A stretch of 64,000 bases of DNA from Flavobacterium plurextorum (GCF_002217395.1 NZ_MUHD01000027.1:129762-193761), one strand, 5' to 3'; positions 54,159-63,481 are shown, counted from the first letter of the stretch. Notes: generated by a model not told the origin, from the letters alone. A program made the numbers and translations.

Positions 54159-54794
54159 ATGAAAGAGTTTTATAAGCAGTTACTAGAGAACAATAAGCAA
54201 TGGGTTGAGAAATCATTAGCATTAGATCCTAATTTTTTTGCTGATTTAGCAAAAGGGCAGACTCCGCCTTTATTATGGATTGGATGTTCTGACAGTCGTG
54301 TTCCTGCAAACGAAATTATTGGAGCAAAAGCCGGTGAAGTTTTTGTACACAGAAACATTGCAAATATGGTTGTTCATTCAGATATGAATATGTTGAGTGT
54401 TCTGGATTATGCGGTTAATGTTTTAAAAGTTAAACACGTTATTGTTTGCGGACATTACGGTTGTGGCGGCGTAAAAGCGGCTATGGGTCAGCAATCTGTT
54501 GGAATTATCGATAACTGGATTCGTCATATTAAAGATGAATATCGTTTACACGATAAATATTTAAATTCAATTCAAGATGAAACAGAGCGTTTTAATGCTT
54601 TTGTTGAAATCAATGCTAAAGAGCAGGTTTATAACTTGGCAAAAACTTCAATTGTACAAGGTGCATGGAAAAGCGGTCAAGATTTAATGCTTCACGGATG
54701 GGTTTACGGATTGAATTCTGGGTTTGTTACCGATTTAAATGTAAATATTAGTTCAAACGAAGAGCTTGATGAAGTTTATCAGCTTGATCTTTAG
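54159..54794 (+). CDS. can: Beta-class carbonic anhydrase
   Basis: The 211-residue enzyme interconverts CO2 and bicarbonate. Zinc ligands are visible: Cys43 and Asp45 in WIGCSDSRVPANE, His99 and Cys102 in VIVCGHYGCGGVKAA. Length and order match the family. It follows the SulP gene in the same direction, making a plausible bicarbonate uptake and hydration pair. Confidence 0.95.
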   Translation: MKEFYKQLLENNKQWVEKSLALDPNFFADLAKGQTPPLLWIGCSDSRVPANEIIGAKAGEVFVHRNIANMVVHSDMNMLSVLDYAVNVLKVKHVIVCGHYGCGGVKAAMGQQSVGIIDNWIRHIKDEYRLHDKYLNSIQDETERFNAFVEINAKEQVYNLAKTSIVQGAWKSGQDLMLHGWVYGLNSGFVTDLNVNISSNEELDEVYQLDL

Positions 54795-54820
54795 TAGTTA
54801 AATAAAAATTGTTATGAAAA

Positions 54821-54848
54821 AATCGCCTCAAAAGGGCGATTTTTTTTA
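54821..54848. terminator. Bidirectional terminator, can / LETM1-related
   Basis: AATCGCC and GGGCGATT pair around TCAAAA with flanking A and T runs between convergent genes. Confidence 0.8.
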
Positions 54849-56048
54849 TTCGTTTTCGTCTAGATTTTCATTAAAAGCAGACGGTAATAATGTTGGGATA
54901 AACTTGATTAGAATAGGCAGTAATAAACTTCCGCCGGGAAGTAAAAAGATGGTAAGCGACGGAATGGTTTTGCAAATATCTAAAAGCTGTTTTTTAACTT
55001 TCTTCTTTTCCTTGGCATCCAAATCTCTCGTAGTAGAATAAGCCAATAAAACCATTAATTCCTTACTTTGGATAATTTCCTTAACTAATCTGTTTTTGTT
55101 TCTTACAATCAATTTTACAACACTGTGTGTCATTTGATCATAAAAGTGTTTGACAGGATTGGAGTAGTTAAAATAGGGAATTTTCTTTTTATGAGTAGTA
55201 ATAAAAGTATTTGTTGTATCGATACTTTTAGTAACAAAATCATCAGAAACGCCCATCATTGATCCTAATGAATACAAAAAGTATGCTTCTTCGTTTTCTA
55301 CAACACCATCGCTCCATAAAGCCATTCCGGCCATATCGATTAAGTAATATTGCTCTAATTTATTGCTGAAATAGTCCAGTTGTAAAGTCTCTAAAGTTTC
55401 AACAGTAACTTTTGAGAATTTAGAATAGCGAATAGATGCTTCAAAAAGTTTAATTAACAAATCATCGTGCTGAGATTTGATGGTTTTGGTTTTTAATGCC
55501 AATGCAACAATTCCAAGGACAGTTTCTTCAATTCGTTTTAAATATTTTTCGGGAATTTCGCCATGCACTAAATATTGTCTAAATGCCAAAACATCAATAA
55601 ACAAAAGAGCATTGGTTACCAGATGCGAAAAGTTTTTGCTGATAATACTATCGTTTGTTTGTACTCTTTGATCTATTATATTTTCTAAAGATAAAGAAGG
55701 AGTATCTTTTGGCAGTAAAATTTTAAACAAATTGAAACCTTCAGGATTCATTTGTTTGTAGAATTTTAAGACTTCGGTAATAAAATGCAGAGGTTCAAAG
55801 TCTCTTTTTTCTAAACAAAAAACATTGTAAAGTGTGTTTAGTAAAGCGACTTTAGAAATTTCGGTTTTAAACCAGCCTTTTATCGGAATTGGAATTCGAG
55901 AATCAATTGCAATAATATGTCCATAAATAAAACCAGTTTCTCTAACTTTATAGTAAAACGAATCAGTCGTTTCAAAAGGGATTGCTTCTGAAAACTTTTG
56001 TTCGCTAAAATACTTGTCTATCCAGCCTGGTGCAGATGGGTTAATCAT
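54846..56048 (-). CDS. LETM1-related biofilm-associated protein
   Basis: The 400-residue protein resembles a family in Bacteroidota annotated as LETM1-related. It has a long helical N-terminal part and a TerB-like acidic segment (MAGMALWSDGVVENEEAYFLYSLGSMMG). The C-terminal LETM1-like helix bundle includes a hydrophobic PSLTIFLLPGGSLLLPILIKF. LETM1 homologues act in ion exchange or membrane organisation; the bacterial role is not established. It starts MINPSAPGWIDKYF. Confidence 0.8.
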   Translation of the reverse strand: MINPSAPGWIDKYFSEQKFSEAIPFETTDSFYYKVRETGFIYGHIIAIDSRIPIPIKGWFKTEISKVALLNTLYNVFCLEKRDFEPLHFITEVLKFYKQMNPEGFNLFKILLPKDTPSLSLENIIDQRVQTNDSIISKNFSHLVTNALLFIDVLAFRQYLVHGEIPEKYLKRIEETVLGIVALALKTKTIKSQHDDLLIKLFEASIRYSKFSKVTVETLETLQLDYFSNKLEQYYLIDMAGMALWSDGVVENEEAYFLYSLGSMMGVSDDFVTKSIDTTNTFITTHKKKIPYFNYSNPVKHFYDQMTHSVVKLIVRNKNRLVKEIIQSKELMVLLAYSTTRDLDAKEKKKVKKQLLDICKTIPSLTIFLLPGGSLLLPILIKFIPTLLPSAFNENLDENE

Positions 56049-56111
56049 TGACTTAAATTTATAGCTGCAAAGCTATATCTTTTTCTTGTTTTAGTGTGAA
56101 TATAAAATAAA

Positions 56112-56147
56112 ATAACCACTAGATTTTTGTGAAAAAATAGTGGTTAT
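56112..56147 (-). terminator. Terminator of the SOD gene
   Basis: ATAACCACTA and TAGTGGTTAT form a 10-bp stem with a 16-base loop between the SOD stop and the LETM1-related start. Confidence 0.7.
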
Positions 56148-56156
56148 AGGCTTTAT

Positions 56157-56684
56157 TTATTTGATAATTCCTGCGCAAGCAACTCTTCCGCCGGCATTTC
56201 CAGTTGGTTGAGTAGTAAAGTCATCAGTACCTTGATGAACAATTAAACCTTTTCCTAGAATATTTTTTGTCTCATCCTCGCAGCCAATGCACCATTCATC
56301 AGTTGTCATTGTAATAGTTCCATTTCCTTTTTCATCAGCAGTGAAATTTCCAATATCACCTTTGTGATACTCTCCAACGCCCCATTTTCCATGCTTTTTA
56401 AAGGTTGGATTCCAGTGTCCGCCTGCAGAACTTCCATCAGCAGAAGTACAATCTGCTTTTTCGTGAATGTGTATAGCGTGAACACCCGGTGTTAATCCAG
56501 ATATTTTTGCTGTGAAAGTCACCTTACCGTTTTTCTCTGTAAAAGTTGCCGTTCCTGCTACCTTGCTGTTGCTTTTAGGTTCTAAAGCTACAGTCAGAGT
56601 TTTGGCATCACTTGATTTTGTATTTGTTTTACAACCAATGACTAAAGCTGTAATTATAGCGAAAGACGCGATTATTTTTTTCAT
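56157..56684 (-). CDS. Cu/Zn superoxide dismutase-family lipoprotein
   Basis: From ATG 56684 the product has 175 residues with a lipoprotein signal (TALVIGCKTN). The Cu/Zn SOD core is clear: GVHAIHIHEKADCTSADG, GGHWNPTFKKHGKWG and the final TGNAGGRVACAGIIK with the catalytic-loop Arg. It dismutates superoxide in the periplasm. An in-frame ATG four codons upstream is possible. It complements oxyR/dps nearby. Confidence 0.93.
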   Translation of the reverse strand: MKKIIASFAIITALVIGCKTNTKSSDAKTLTVALEPKSNSKVAGTATFTEKNGKVTFTAKISGLTPGVHAIHIHEKADCTSADGSSAGGHWNPTFKKHGKWGVGEYHKGDIGNFTADEKGNGTITMTTDEWCIGCEDETKNILGKGLIVHQGTDDFTTQPTGNAGGRVACAGIIK

Positions 56685-56896
56685 ATTTATGGGCATTTAA
56701 ATTAAATATTAAGTAAATTTAACATAAAATAACGACAAAGCGAGGTTGTAAAAGTTAAATAAAAGTCAAACTATTCCTTGTAATTTATAGAAAGTATCAA
56801 TACGAAACGGATTATATTGTGTAAATTAGTAGTGATTTTGAGCTCTATTTTTATTCTAAAAAAGGCTCAATATGTTTAAATTTAATACTTTATTTT

Positions 56897-57334
56897 ATGA
56901 TGAAAAGAATTTTTATCCTAGCCTTTCTTAGTATAATGCTGATTTCTTGTAGTGCTTCTAAAGGCAAAAAAAGTGATGCAACGGCTAAACTTGATGGAAC
57001 TTGGGAACTTAATTTTATTACAGGTCCTAGAATTGCCTTTGAAGGATTATATCCAAATAAAAAACCAACGATAAATTTTAATATAAAAGAAAATCAGGTT
57101 TCGGGTAATAATAGTTGTAATTCCTATACAGGCAAACTTGTTTTAGATGGTAACAAAACAGATTTTACACAACCTATGGCGGTTACAAAAATGATGTGCC
57201 TTGACGGACAGGGAGAAAGTGTGTATATGAATACACTTCAAAAAATAACTTCGTATGATATTACAGATGAAGGGAAAACACTTCTTTTTATTTCTGGAGA
57301 TATTGTCATGATGAGATTCACGAAAAAACAGTAA
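56897..57334 (+). CDS. META-domain lipoprotein
   Basis: The 145-residue product has a lipobox (LSIMLISCSAS) and a META (HslJ-like) fold: LDGTWELNFITGPRIAFEG, then ISGNNSCNSYTG-type VSGNNSCNSYTGKL, and MCLDGQGESVYMNTLQ. META-domain proteins are small heat-shock or stress-linked envelope proteins of unclear activity. The stop codon lies within the left arm of its terminator hairpin. Confidence 0.87.
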   Translation: MMKRIFILAFLSIMLISCSASKGKKSDATAKLDGTWELNFITGPRIAFEGLYPNKKPTINFNIKENQVSGNNSCNSYTGKLVLDGNKTDFTQPMAVTKMMCLDGQGESVYMNTLQKITSYDITDEGKTLLFISGDIVMMRFTKKQ

Positions 57335-57358
57335 GGTTGTTTACTGTTTTTTTTTTTT
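57328..57358 (+). terminator. Terminator overlapping the META gene stop
   Basis: ACAGTAA and TTTACTGT pair around GGTTG and are followed by a run of T; the TAA stop is part of the stem. Confidence 0.75.
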
Positions 57359-57399
57359 GATTATGGTTTGTTGTTAAACAATATAAATGCTATTTAAAG

Positions 57400-57921
57400 A
57401 TGAAAACTAAATTATCCATTTTATTAGTAGTACTGGTCTTTCTGAATTTTTCTGTCTCAGCACAACAAAAATCTAAAAAAGAACTAAAGACCGAGAGAGA
57501 ACTACAAAAACAGAAAGAAATTGAGGCTTTGATTGATGCTAAAGATTTTGTTTTTGAAGCGCAAAAAACTACTCCGACAGGAGGAAGGATTATTAATTTA
57601 GATTATAATACTTATTTTTTAAATTTTAATACTGAAAAAACAACTTGTGATTTACCCTTTTTTGGACGTGGATATAATGTAGGATACGGAACTGACGGGG
57701 GAATTAAATTTGAAGGAGTTCCTTATAATTTGAAGATTGAAAAGAATAAAAAAAACTACGTTGTAAAAGCGACAGTTAAAGGGAGAAATGATGTTTATGA
57801 TTTGGTATTTACGATCTTTTTTAATGGAAACAGTTCTCTTTCTGTAAGCAGTAACAATAGGGCTTCTATTTTTTATGATGGTGTAGTAAGTGCGCCGAAG
57901 AAGGTTGTTAGTAAAGAGTAA
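57400..57921 (+). CDS. DUF4251-domain secreted protein
   Basis: The 173-residue product has a signal peptide (VVLVFLNFSVSAQ), a charged helix (KKELKTERELQKQKEIE), and a beta-rich domain matching DUF4251 (FVFEAQKTTPTGGRIINLD, LPFFGRGYNVGYGTDGGIKF). Function is unknown. The final codons and stop (VSKE-stop) fall within the first copies of the downstream heptanucleotide array; because TAA appears in the second copy, array length does not alter the protein. Confidence 0.85.
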   Translation: MKTKLSILLVVLVFLNFSVSAQQKSKKELKTERELQKQKEIEALIDAKDFVFEAQKTTPTGGRIINLDYNTYFLNFNTEKTTCDLPFFGRGYNVGYGTDGGIKFEGVPYNLKIEKNKKNYVVKATVKGRNDVYDLVFTIFFNGNSSLSVSSNNRASIFYDGVVSAPKKVVSKE

Positions 57922-58038
57922 AGAGTAAAGAGTAAAGAGTAAAGAGTAAAGAGTAAAGAGTAAAGAGTAAAGAGTAAAGAGTAAAGAGTAAAGAGTAAAG
58001 AGTAAAGAGTAAAGAGTAAAGAGTAAAGAGTAAAGAGT
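57910..58038 (+). repeat. (AGTAAAG)18 tandem heptanucleotide array
   Basis: Eighteen perfect AGTAAAG units run from 57910 to 58035, followed by a partial AGT. The array starts inside the 3' end of the DUF4251 gene and ends 32 bp before the next start codon. Perfect long microsatellites are rare in bacterial chromosomes and prone to slippage; here it would change promoter or leader spacing of the downstream gene. Confidence 0.95.
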
Positions 58039-58070
58039 TTCTGTTATTAATGATGCCCTGAATTATTTTT

Positions 58071-58991
58071 ATGCTAAAAAAGTCATCTTGTTTTTTGTCT
58101 GAAAAGTTTTTGCTTGTATTGTTATTTTTCTTCGGGGTATTTTCTTCGTACGGCCAAGATTTAGAACCGAGAGTTTACGCTAATGTTGCTAAGGACTTAA
58201 ATGTTGTAGCAATTGGTTATGTTTTTATGAATGGTAATGTGCTCACAGATCCTTCGCTGCCTATTACAGATTTTACTCTCCACAGCCACAATTTAGCAGT
58301 GAATTATATTAGAACTTTTGCGGTGTCTAATAAATTGGCTCGTGTGCAGGTTGCTTTGCCTTATACATTCATGGATGGTTCTCAAACTCGTACAAATGGT
58401 GATGTTTTAACTGGGTCACGAACTGGATTTGCAGATATGAAAGTTCGGTTAGGAATTAATTTATTAGGTTCGCCGGCACTCGATAAGACAGAATTTAGAA
58501 ATTTTGAGCAAAAAACGATTTTAGGAGTAAGTTTGGTTACCTCAATACCAACGGGCAGATATTATGATGATAAACAAGTTAATATAGGAACTAACCGTTG
58601 GGGATTTAAACCTGAAATTGGAGTTTCAAAACGTTTTGCACATGTATATGCCGAAGCCTATGGCGGTATTTGGTTTTATACTAATAATAATGATTTTCTT
58701 GGAAAAAAATTAGAACAAAAGCCAACTTATAGCTTACAGGCACATGCCAGTTATTATTTTCAAAATAAAATGTGGATAGGATTTAATACAAACTGGTTCT
58801 TTGGCGGAAAAACAATTACAGACGGTGTTTCTGATGACAGTCAAATTGATAATTGGCGGGTAGGAGCAACATTTTCAACTCCTATAGCAAAAGGGCAGTC
58901 TATAAAGTTTCAGTATCACGTTGGAGCATATACTAATAACGGACTTAATTATTATGCTTTATCAGCGGCTTATCAATATTCATTTTTCTAA
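58071..58991 (+). CDS. Outer-membrane transporter-like protein (phenol MetA-pathway type)
   Basis: The 306-residue product has a signal peptide (LVLLFFFGVFSSYGQ) and a beta-barrel pattern. Features are TGFADMKVRLGINLLG, SLVTSIPTGRYYDDKQVNIGTNRWGFKPE-type strands and a terminal aromatic ALSAAYQYSFF. This matches the PF13557-like barrel family. The substrate is unknown. It lies 32 bp after the heptanucleotide array. Confidence 0.83.
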   Translation: MLKKSSCFLSEKFLLVLLFFFGVFSSYGQDLEPRVYANVAKDLNVVAIGYVFMNGNVLTDPSLPITDFTLHSHNLAVNYIRTFAVSNKLARVQVALPYTFMDGSQTRTNGDVLTGSRTGFADMKVRLGINLLGSPALDKTEFRNFEQKTILGVSLVTSIPTGRYYDDKQVNIGTNRWGFKPEIGVSKRFAHVYAEAYGGIWFYTNNNDFLGKKLEQKPTYSLQAHASYYFQNKMWIGFNTNWFFGGKTITDGVSDDSQIDNWRVGATFSTPIAKGQSIKFQYHVGAYTNNGLNYYALSAAYQYSFF

Positions 58992-59029
58992 ACTGAAAAA
59001 AAATGTACGATTAATGTGTTAAAAATCAG

Positions 59030-59037
59030 TATATTTG
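59030..59037 (+). promoter_or_regulatory. -7 box TATATTTG
   Basis: An exact TAnnTTTG match lies 41 bp before the helical secreted protein gene. Confidence 0.5.
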
Positions 59038-59078
59038 AGTATGCATAATCCATTAAGAACAAATTTAAAATCAAAATT

Positions 59079-59564
59079 ATGAAAAAATTAAGTCTTATTT
59101 TTATTTTGGCTGCGGCCACGTTTTCTTCTTATGCTCAATCTTCTTTCAAAGAAGATTTAGATGTTGTACAAAGTGTTTATGGAAAATCAAAAAGTGATCT
59201 TGTAAAAGAATACATGAATTTATCTGATACTCAATCTGCAGCATTTACAAAAGTTTATGATAGTTATGAAACACAGCGTAAAGCTCTTGGTCAAACAAAA
59301 TTTCAATTGCTTAATGATTATGCGGCCAATTACGCAACATTAACTGATGAAAAAGCAGACCAACTGGCAAAAGCAGCTTTGAAAAATGAAATTGACTACG
59401 AAAAGTTATTTTCAAAAACGTATGGTCAGGCAAAAAAAGCTGTTGGATCTATAAATGCTGCAAAATTTATACAGTTAGAAGTTTATCTTCAAACGACAAT
59501 TCGTAACGAAATACAAAATTCAATTCCGTTTATTGGAGAATTAGACAAAGCAAAATTGAATTAA
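59079..59564 (+). CDS. Small secreted helical protein, 161 residues
   Basis: It has a signal peptide (FILAAATFSSYAQ) and then almost entirely charged helices (VVQSVYGKSKSDLVKEYMN, EKADQLAKAALKNEIDYEKL). It recalls Spy/LTXXQ-like periplasmic proteins but I see no defining LTxxQ motif. Function is unknown. Confidence 0.75.
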   Translation: MKKLSLIFILAAATFSSYAQSSFKEDLDVVQSVYGKSKSDLVKEYMNLSDTQSAAFTKVYDSYETQRKALGQTKFQLLNDYAANYATLTDEKADQLAKAALKNEIDYEKLFSKTYGQAKKAVGSINAAKFIQLEVYLQTTIRNEIQNSIPFIGELDKAKLN

Positions 59565-59585
59565 GAGATTTATATTCGCATAAAA

Positions 59586-59618
59586 AAAAAGGCAGTTATT
59601 GTAATAACTGCCTTTTTT
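59586..59618. terminator. Bidirectional terminator, helical protein / MscS
   Basis: AAAGGCAGTTATT and AATAACTGCCTTT form a 13-bp stem with flanking A and T runs. Confidence 0.88.
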
Positions 59619-59623
59619 TATGC

Positions 59624-62137
59624 TCAATTTTCGTTTTCGTCTTTCCTTTTATTTTGATCTTGTTTAATATAGATATCTTGCTGCGGAAAAGGAATTTCGA
59701 TATTATTTGCTCTAAAAACTTTATCAATTTCAATAATTAAATCACTTTTTACATCACTTGCAAAATTTATATTCCCAACCCAATATTTGACAACAATATC
59801 AATAGAACTGCTATTAAAAGTAGTTATCCAAATAATTGGCTCTGGATATTGAAGTACTAAAGAATGGTTTCTTAATATTTCATTCAGTAAGGATTTTACA
59901 TTTTCTAAATTAGTTCCGTATGCGACTCCAATAGAAATATCTGTACGTTTTTTATTGTTTGAGAGCGTCCAATTCGTTAAATGCTGGCTTAATAAATCTC
60001 CATTTGGTATTATAACATCGGCGCCGTCAAAAGTTCCTACAACACTGCTTCGTATTCCAATAGATTTCATTTTTACCATTTGACCGCCTATTTCAATTGT
60101 ATCATTTATGTTTACAGGTTTTTCAAAAGCAATTATTAAACCGCTGACAATGTTGTTTACTAAAGTTTGAAGACCAAATCCAATACCAACACCTAAAGCA
60201 CTAATAATAATAGTTAAGCGGTCGACAGGAATTCCAGATGATATAAAAGCGAGACTTATTCCGATACTAAAAATGGCAATTTGTATGAAAAGCATCCAGC
60301 TGCCAAATTTATTTTTTTTAACGCCTGAAGAGGAATTAATAGAAGTACTCGTTAAAAACGCAACAATTTTAGCAATAACGACAGAAGCAATAATGATAAA
60401 GAAGAAAACAAAAATACTTTGATAAGAATAATTGAAATCGCCAATATTTCGAGGTTCTGTAAAAAAGTTAATAATTGGATCGAGAATAGCTTGAAAAAGG
60501 TATGAATTCTTGCCTATAGACACCAGCCAGCCAAGAACAAACAAAGTATTGATTTTAGGATCGGTACTGATTTTTTCTAATTCGCTGCTGTTTAATAATT
60601 TCTCTTCGTTTGATTCTCTTAAATAATTAGAATAGTTTATAATGTCAGCAAGCAAACGATATGTTGTGGTGAATAAATAATACATTAAAACCGTTATAAT
60701 ACCGTTTATGGCTAAAAGCTTTCCTAAATTATAGTTTTTACCAATTAAGATGAATAATATAGATGCTGTTTCAAAAGTTATTAAAACATACAAGCTGTAT
60801 TTAAAAAAGGGATTTAAAATTTCTTTATTCTTTTTCAGATTATAAATTGTAAATGCAATTGATGAAAATGCTATTATTAAAATTAAAATAACCTCTTTTA
60901 CAGAGTGTGTTAGAATATTATTGTCATACAATCCTAGAAGAATAATAATGACATAAGTTTTCCATACAAACTTTTCTTTTGGTGTAAAATATTCTTTATT
61001 TACTATGGTTAAAGCTATTATCGAGACTAACCAAATAAGAGCTGTAAAAGCAAAAGGAGGGTAAGTGAAGAAAAAATTGAACAAAGTAAACGAAACTAAT
61101 ACGGCACACGAAATGGGATGTCGAAATATTTGTTTGGAAAGTTTTGTGGTATTGTAAACGCCTTCTTTTTTATACTTCTTTTTAAGAAACAATAAATAAA
61201 TGACGAGAACGACTGCAAGCAGAAGCATTAAAACAATTGTTTTAAAATGATTTGAAATGAAGAATATTAAAATGATCGATTCTTTGGTAAGCGAGTAAAA
61301 GAACGATTCATAAAAAGACATTTCACTTGAATTGGTGCTAAAAATTGTTCCATCAGAATCTAATAGATTTTGAAATTCGTTTTTCCTAATATTATCGGTC
61401 TCGATTATGTCGTTTTGCAGATCATACTTAAAATGCCTCGCAGTAATTTGCAGTTTGCTGATACTATCAAGTGCATCTTTAAATCGTTTATTAAGTGAGT
61501 TGACATTAGAGTACATTTGAGAATAACGATCATAATATAGGATCTTTCGCAATGAATCTTTTGGAAGTACAAAAAGCGATTTTTGAATTGTTAAAGAGTC
61601 AATTTTTCCTTGTATTTTGCTTAACTCGATGCTGTTGTTTTTGATCTTTGAAAGCTGAATTTCAAGACGCGTCTGCAATTCATTAAGCATAATCGATGTA
61701 ACGGTTATGTTTCTAAGCGTTTGAAAATCATTTCGATTTTTGATTATACCATCTATAGCCGTTTTTTTTAGTTTGATAGCATAATCTAATTCTGTAGTAA
61801 AACCTTTGTAATCAATACCCGTTTTTAAAATAATATTGGCATCTTGAATGTTTTTAGAAATAGCATCAAATAATAAATTATGGTTTTTGGTTATTTTATT
61901 TTCGATGTAAAGCTGCCTGCTTTTCTCTTCATCTAATTTGAGTAAACTTTCAATCTTAGTATTTTTAGGAATCTCGTTTTTTAATTTAAGACTATCTTCT
62001 AGAAGTGAACTTTGAGCATAAGAAGTATAAACTGGACTGGCAGTTAAAAGTACAATTGCAATTATTTTTAAAACAGTAAAGTTAATTATGATGTTTTTAT
62101 AAAAAATAGCATTGCGAATTATAGTCGAAAATATCAT
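59624..62137 (-). CDS. Large MscS-family mechanosensitive channel
   Basis: The 837-residue protein has a signal-like N terminus (LKIIAIVLLTASPVYTSYAQ) and a long helical periplasmic domain (~45-290). About eight further membrane segments follow, then the MscS core: PVDRLTIIISALGVGIGFGLQ, VNNIVSGLIIAFEKPVNIND and IGIRSSVVGTFDGADVIIPNG. The size class matches MscK/YbiO-type channels that open on osmotic downshift. TATTTTTG at 62163-62170 (minus) lies 26 bp upstream as a -7 candidate. Confidence 0.92.
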   Translation of the reverse strand: MIFSTIIRNAIFYKNIIINFTVLKIIAIVLLTASPVYTSYAQSSLLEDSLKLKNEIPKNTKIESLLKLDEEKSRQLYIENKITKNHNLLFDAISKNIQDANIILKTGIDYKGFTTELDYAIKLKKTAIDGIIKNRNDFQTLRNITVTSIMLNELQTRLEIQLSKIKNNSIELSKIQGKIDSLTIQKSLFVLPKDSLRKILYYDRYSQMYSNVNSLNKRFKDALDSISKLQITARHFKYDLQNDIIETDNIRKNEFQNLLDSDGTIFSTNSSEMSFYESFFYSLTKESIILIFFISNHFKTIVLMLLLAVVLVIYLLFLKKKYKKEGVYNTTKLSKQIFRHPISCAVLVSFTLFNFFFTYPPFAFTALIWLVSIIALTIVNKEYFTPKEKFVWKTYVIIILLGLYDNNILTHSVKEVILILIIAFSSIAFTIYNLKKNKEILNPFFKYSLYVLITFETASILFILIGKNYNLGKLLAINGIITVLMYYLFTTTYRLLADIINYSNYLRESNEEKLLNSSELEKISTDPKINTLFVLGWLVSIGKNSYLFQAILDPIINFFTEPRNIGDFNYSYQSIFVFFFIIIASVVIAKIVAFLTSTSINSSSGVKKNKFGSWMLFIQIAIFSIGISLAFISSGIPVDRLTIIISALGVGIGFGLQTLVNNIVSGLIIAFEKPVNINDTIEIGGQMVKMKSIGIRSSVVGTFDGADVIIPNGDLLSQHLTNWTLSNNKKRTDISIGVAYGTNLENVKSLLNEILRNHSLVLQYPEPIIWITTFNSSSIDIVVKYWVGNINFASDVKSDLIIEIDKVFRANNIEIPFPQQDIYIKQDQNKRKDENEN

Positions 62138-62162
62138 AATACTTTGCTTTTGGGAGTTACCC

Positions 62163-62170
62163 CAAAAATA
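62163..62170 (-). promoter_or_regulatory. -7 box TATTTTTG for the MscS gene
   Basis: An exact TAnnTTTG match lies 26 bp before the MscS start and just downstream of the chitinase terminator. Confidence 0.45.
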
Positions 62171-62180
62171 CTATAAAAAA

Positions 62181-62213
62181 AAACAACCTAAAAAAAGTTT
62201 TTTTAGGTTGTTT
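62181..62213 (-). terminator. Terminator of the GH18 gene
   Basis: AAACAACCTAAAAAAA and its exact complement form a 16-bp stem around one base. Confidence 0.85.
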
Positions 62214-62225
62214 AGTATTCTGATT

Positions 62226-63317
62226 TTATTTGTTTCTAGTTTCGTATATGGTATTTACCATTCCATTGCGAGGAGCATCTAGAGGAAGTTCCCAGAACAT
62301 GATACCGCCAAGTTTCTTAGCTTTTGCATATTCTGTTTTAGCTTTTATTGAAGTTAAATCGTCTCCAGTTGCAAATGTTTTTTCTTTTTCATTGTACCAG
62401 TAAGGCGCTTTAGCTTTATCATCCCAAAAATATTTCCATCCGTTAGCTTCTGTATAATAAGTAGAGAAGTTTTTAAAATCAACCCCTTGAATATGCTCTC
62501 CAGATTGATAAAGGCCATTGTTTACATTAGCAACGTTTTTCCATGTTCTAGTATAAAAAGCACCTCCAATAACTAACTTTTCAGCAGGAATTCCAAGTTT
62601 TAGTAAATAAGTAACAGCTCTGTCTGTTGATTCTTCTTTTGGATTTGTACTGTATAATGGAGTATGATGTCCAGTTACTTTAGAATAACCATTTACTAAA
62701 TCATAACTCATAATATTAATACGATTTACGAATGGCGCAACAGCTTTCCAATCTATAGATTCATCTAAACATTTTTGAAAACCTCCCGCAGCAAAACTTA
62801 ATTCATATTTTTTACCTAATGTTGAGCGTAAAATTTTAAGAAGTTCTGTAAAATTTGGCTTATCAGCTGCCTGATATAAATGACCTGGAAGACCTTCGAT
62901 AGATGGATACTCCCAATCTAAATCTAAACCATCAACTTTAAAATAATCACTAACTTCTTTTACAGATTTTGCAAAAGTCAATCTTCCTTCTGGAGTCGAA
63001 AATGCAGCAGAGCAAGGTTCGCAGCCGCCCCAGCCGCCAAGTGAAAGTATAATTTTTAAGTGTGGATTTTTAGCTTTTAAAGAAACTAAATGTTTAATAG
63101 TAATGGAGTCTTTAGGAGAATCAACACCTAATTTTCCATCTCTTAAATGACAAAAACTAAAGATAATTTGATCCAGCTTATTTACTTCGTATTCGTTGAT
63201 TAGTTTATCATCGCCTGTGTAATAAGCTATGATATCCATTTTTTTGTTTTTTTGTGCAAAAAGATTTGTTGATAAGCAGCACAGCAAAAGCATGACAATC
63301 AGGTTAATTTGTTTCAT
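62226..63317 (-). CDS. GH18-family chitinase-like glycoside hydrolase
   Basis: From ATG 63317 the product has 363 residues and a signal peptide (LLLCCLSTNLFAQ); an in-frame ATG 16 codons upstream is unlikely. The catalytic DxxDxDxE is intact: Asp129, Asp132, Asp134 and acid Glu136 in VDGLDLDWEYPS. KIILSLGGWGGC precedes it and INIMSYDLVNGY follows with the Tyr/Asp pair. It hydrolyses chitin or N-acetylglucosamine glycans (chitinase or endo-beta-N-acetylglucosaminidase). No sorting domain or carbohydrate-binding module is present. Confidence 0.93.
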   Translation of the reverse strand: MKQINLIVMLLLCCLSTNLFAQKNKKMDIIAYYTGDDKLINEYEVNKLDQIIFSFCHLRDGKLGVDSPKDSITIKHLVSLKAKNPHLKIILSLGGWGGCEPCSAAFSTPEGRLTFAKSVKEVSDYFKVDGLDLDWEYPSIEGLPGHLYQAADKPNFTELLKILRSTLGKKYELSFAAGGFQKCLDESIDWKAVAPFVNRINIMSYDLVNGYSKVTGHHTPLYSTNPKEESTDRAVTYLLKLGIPAEKLVIGGAFYTRTWKNVANVNNGLYQSGEHIQGVDFKNFSTYYTEANGWKYFWDDKAKAPYWYNEKEKTFATGDDLTSIKAKTEYAKAKKLGGIMFWELPLDAPRNGMVNTIYETRNK

Positions 63318-63481
63318 TTTATGTTTTTTTAGCGTTTTTAGAATGCTAAATATAAAGGAATACAATTGATATTTAACTATTTTGTCTGTCTTAAAAAGTT
63401 AATTTTAACGAATATTTTGCAAATCGTTGCAAAAATATTGCGCTTAATCTTTGTGTATATTTACTTGGAAGACAAAAAAAT

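Noticed and set aside
54814..55041. A 75-codon plus-strand frame after the carbonic anhydrase gene
   Set aside because: It runs through the terminator hairpin and antisense to the conserved LETM1-related gene.
57910..58038. Heptanucleotide array as a classical frame-shifting phase-variation switch
   Set aside because: It is outside the downstream coding region and each unit supplies a stop to the upstream gene, so copy number cannot toggle either reading frame; only spacing effects remain.
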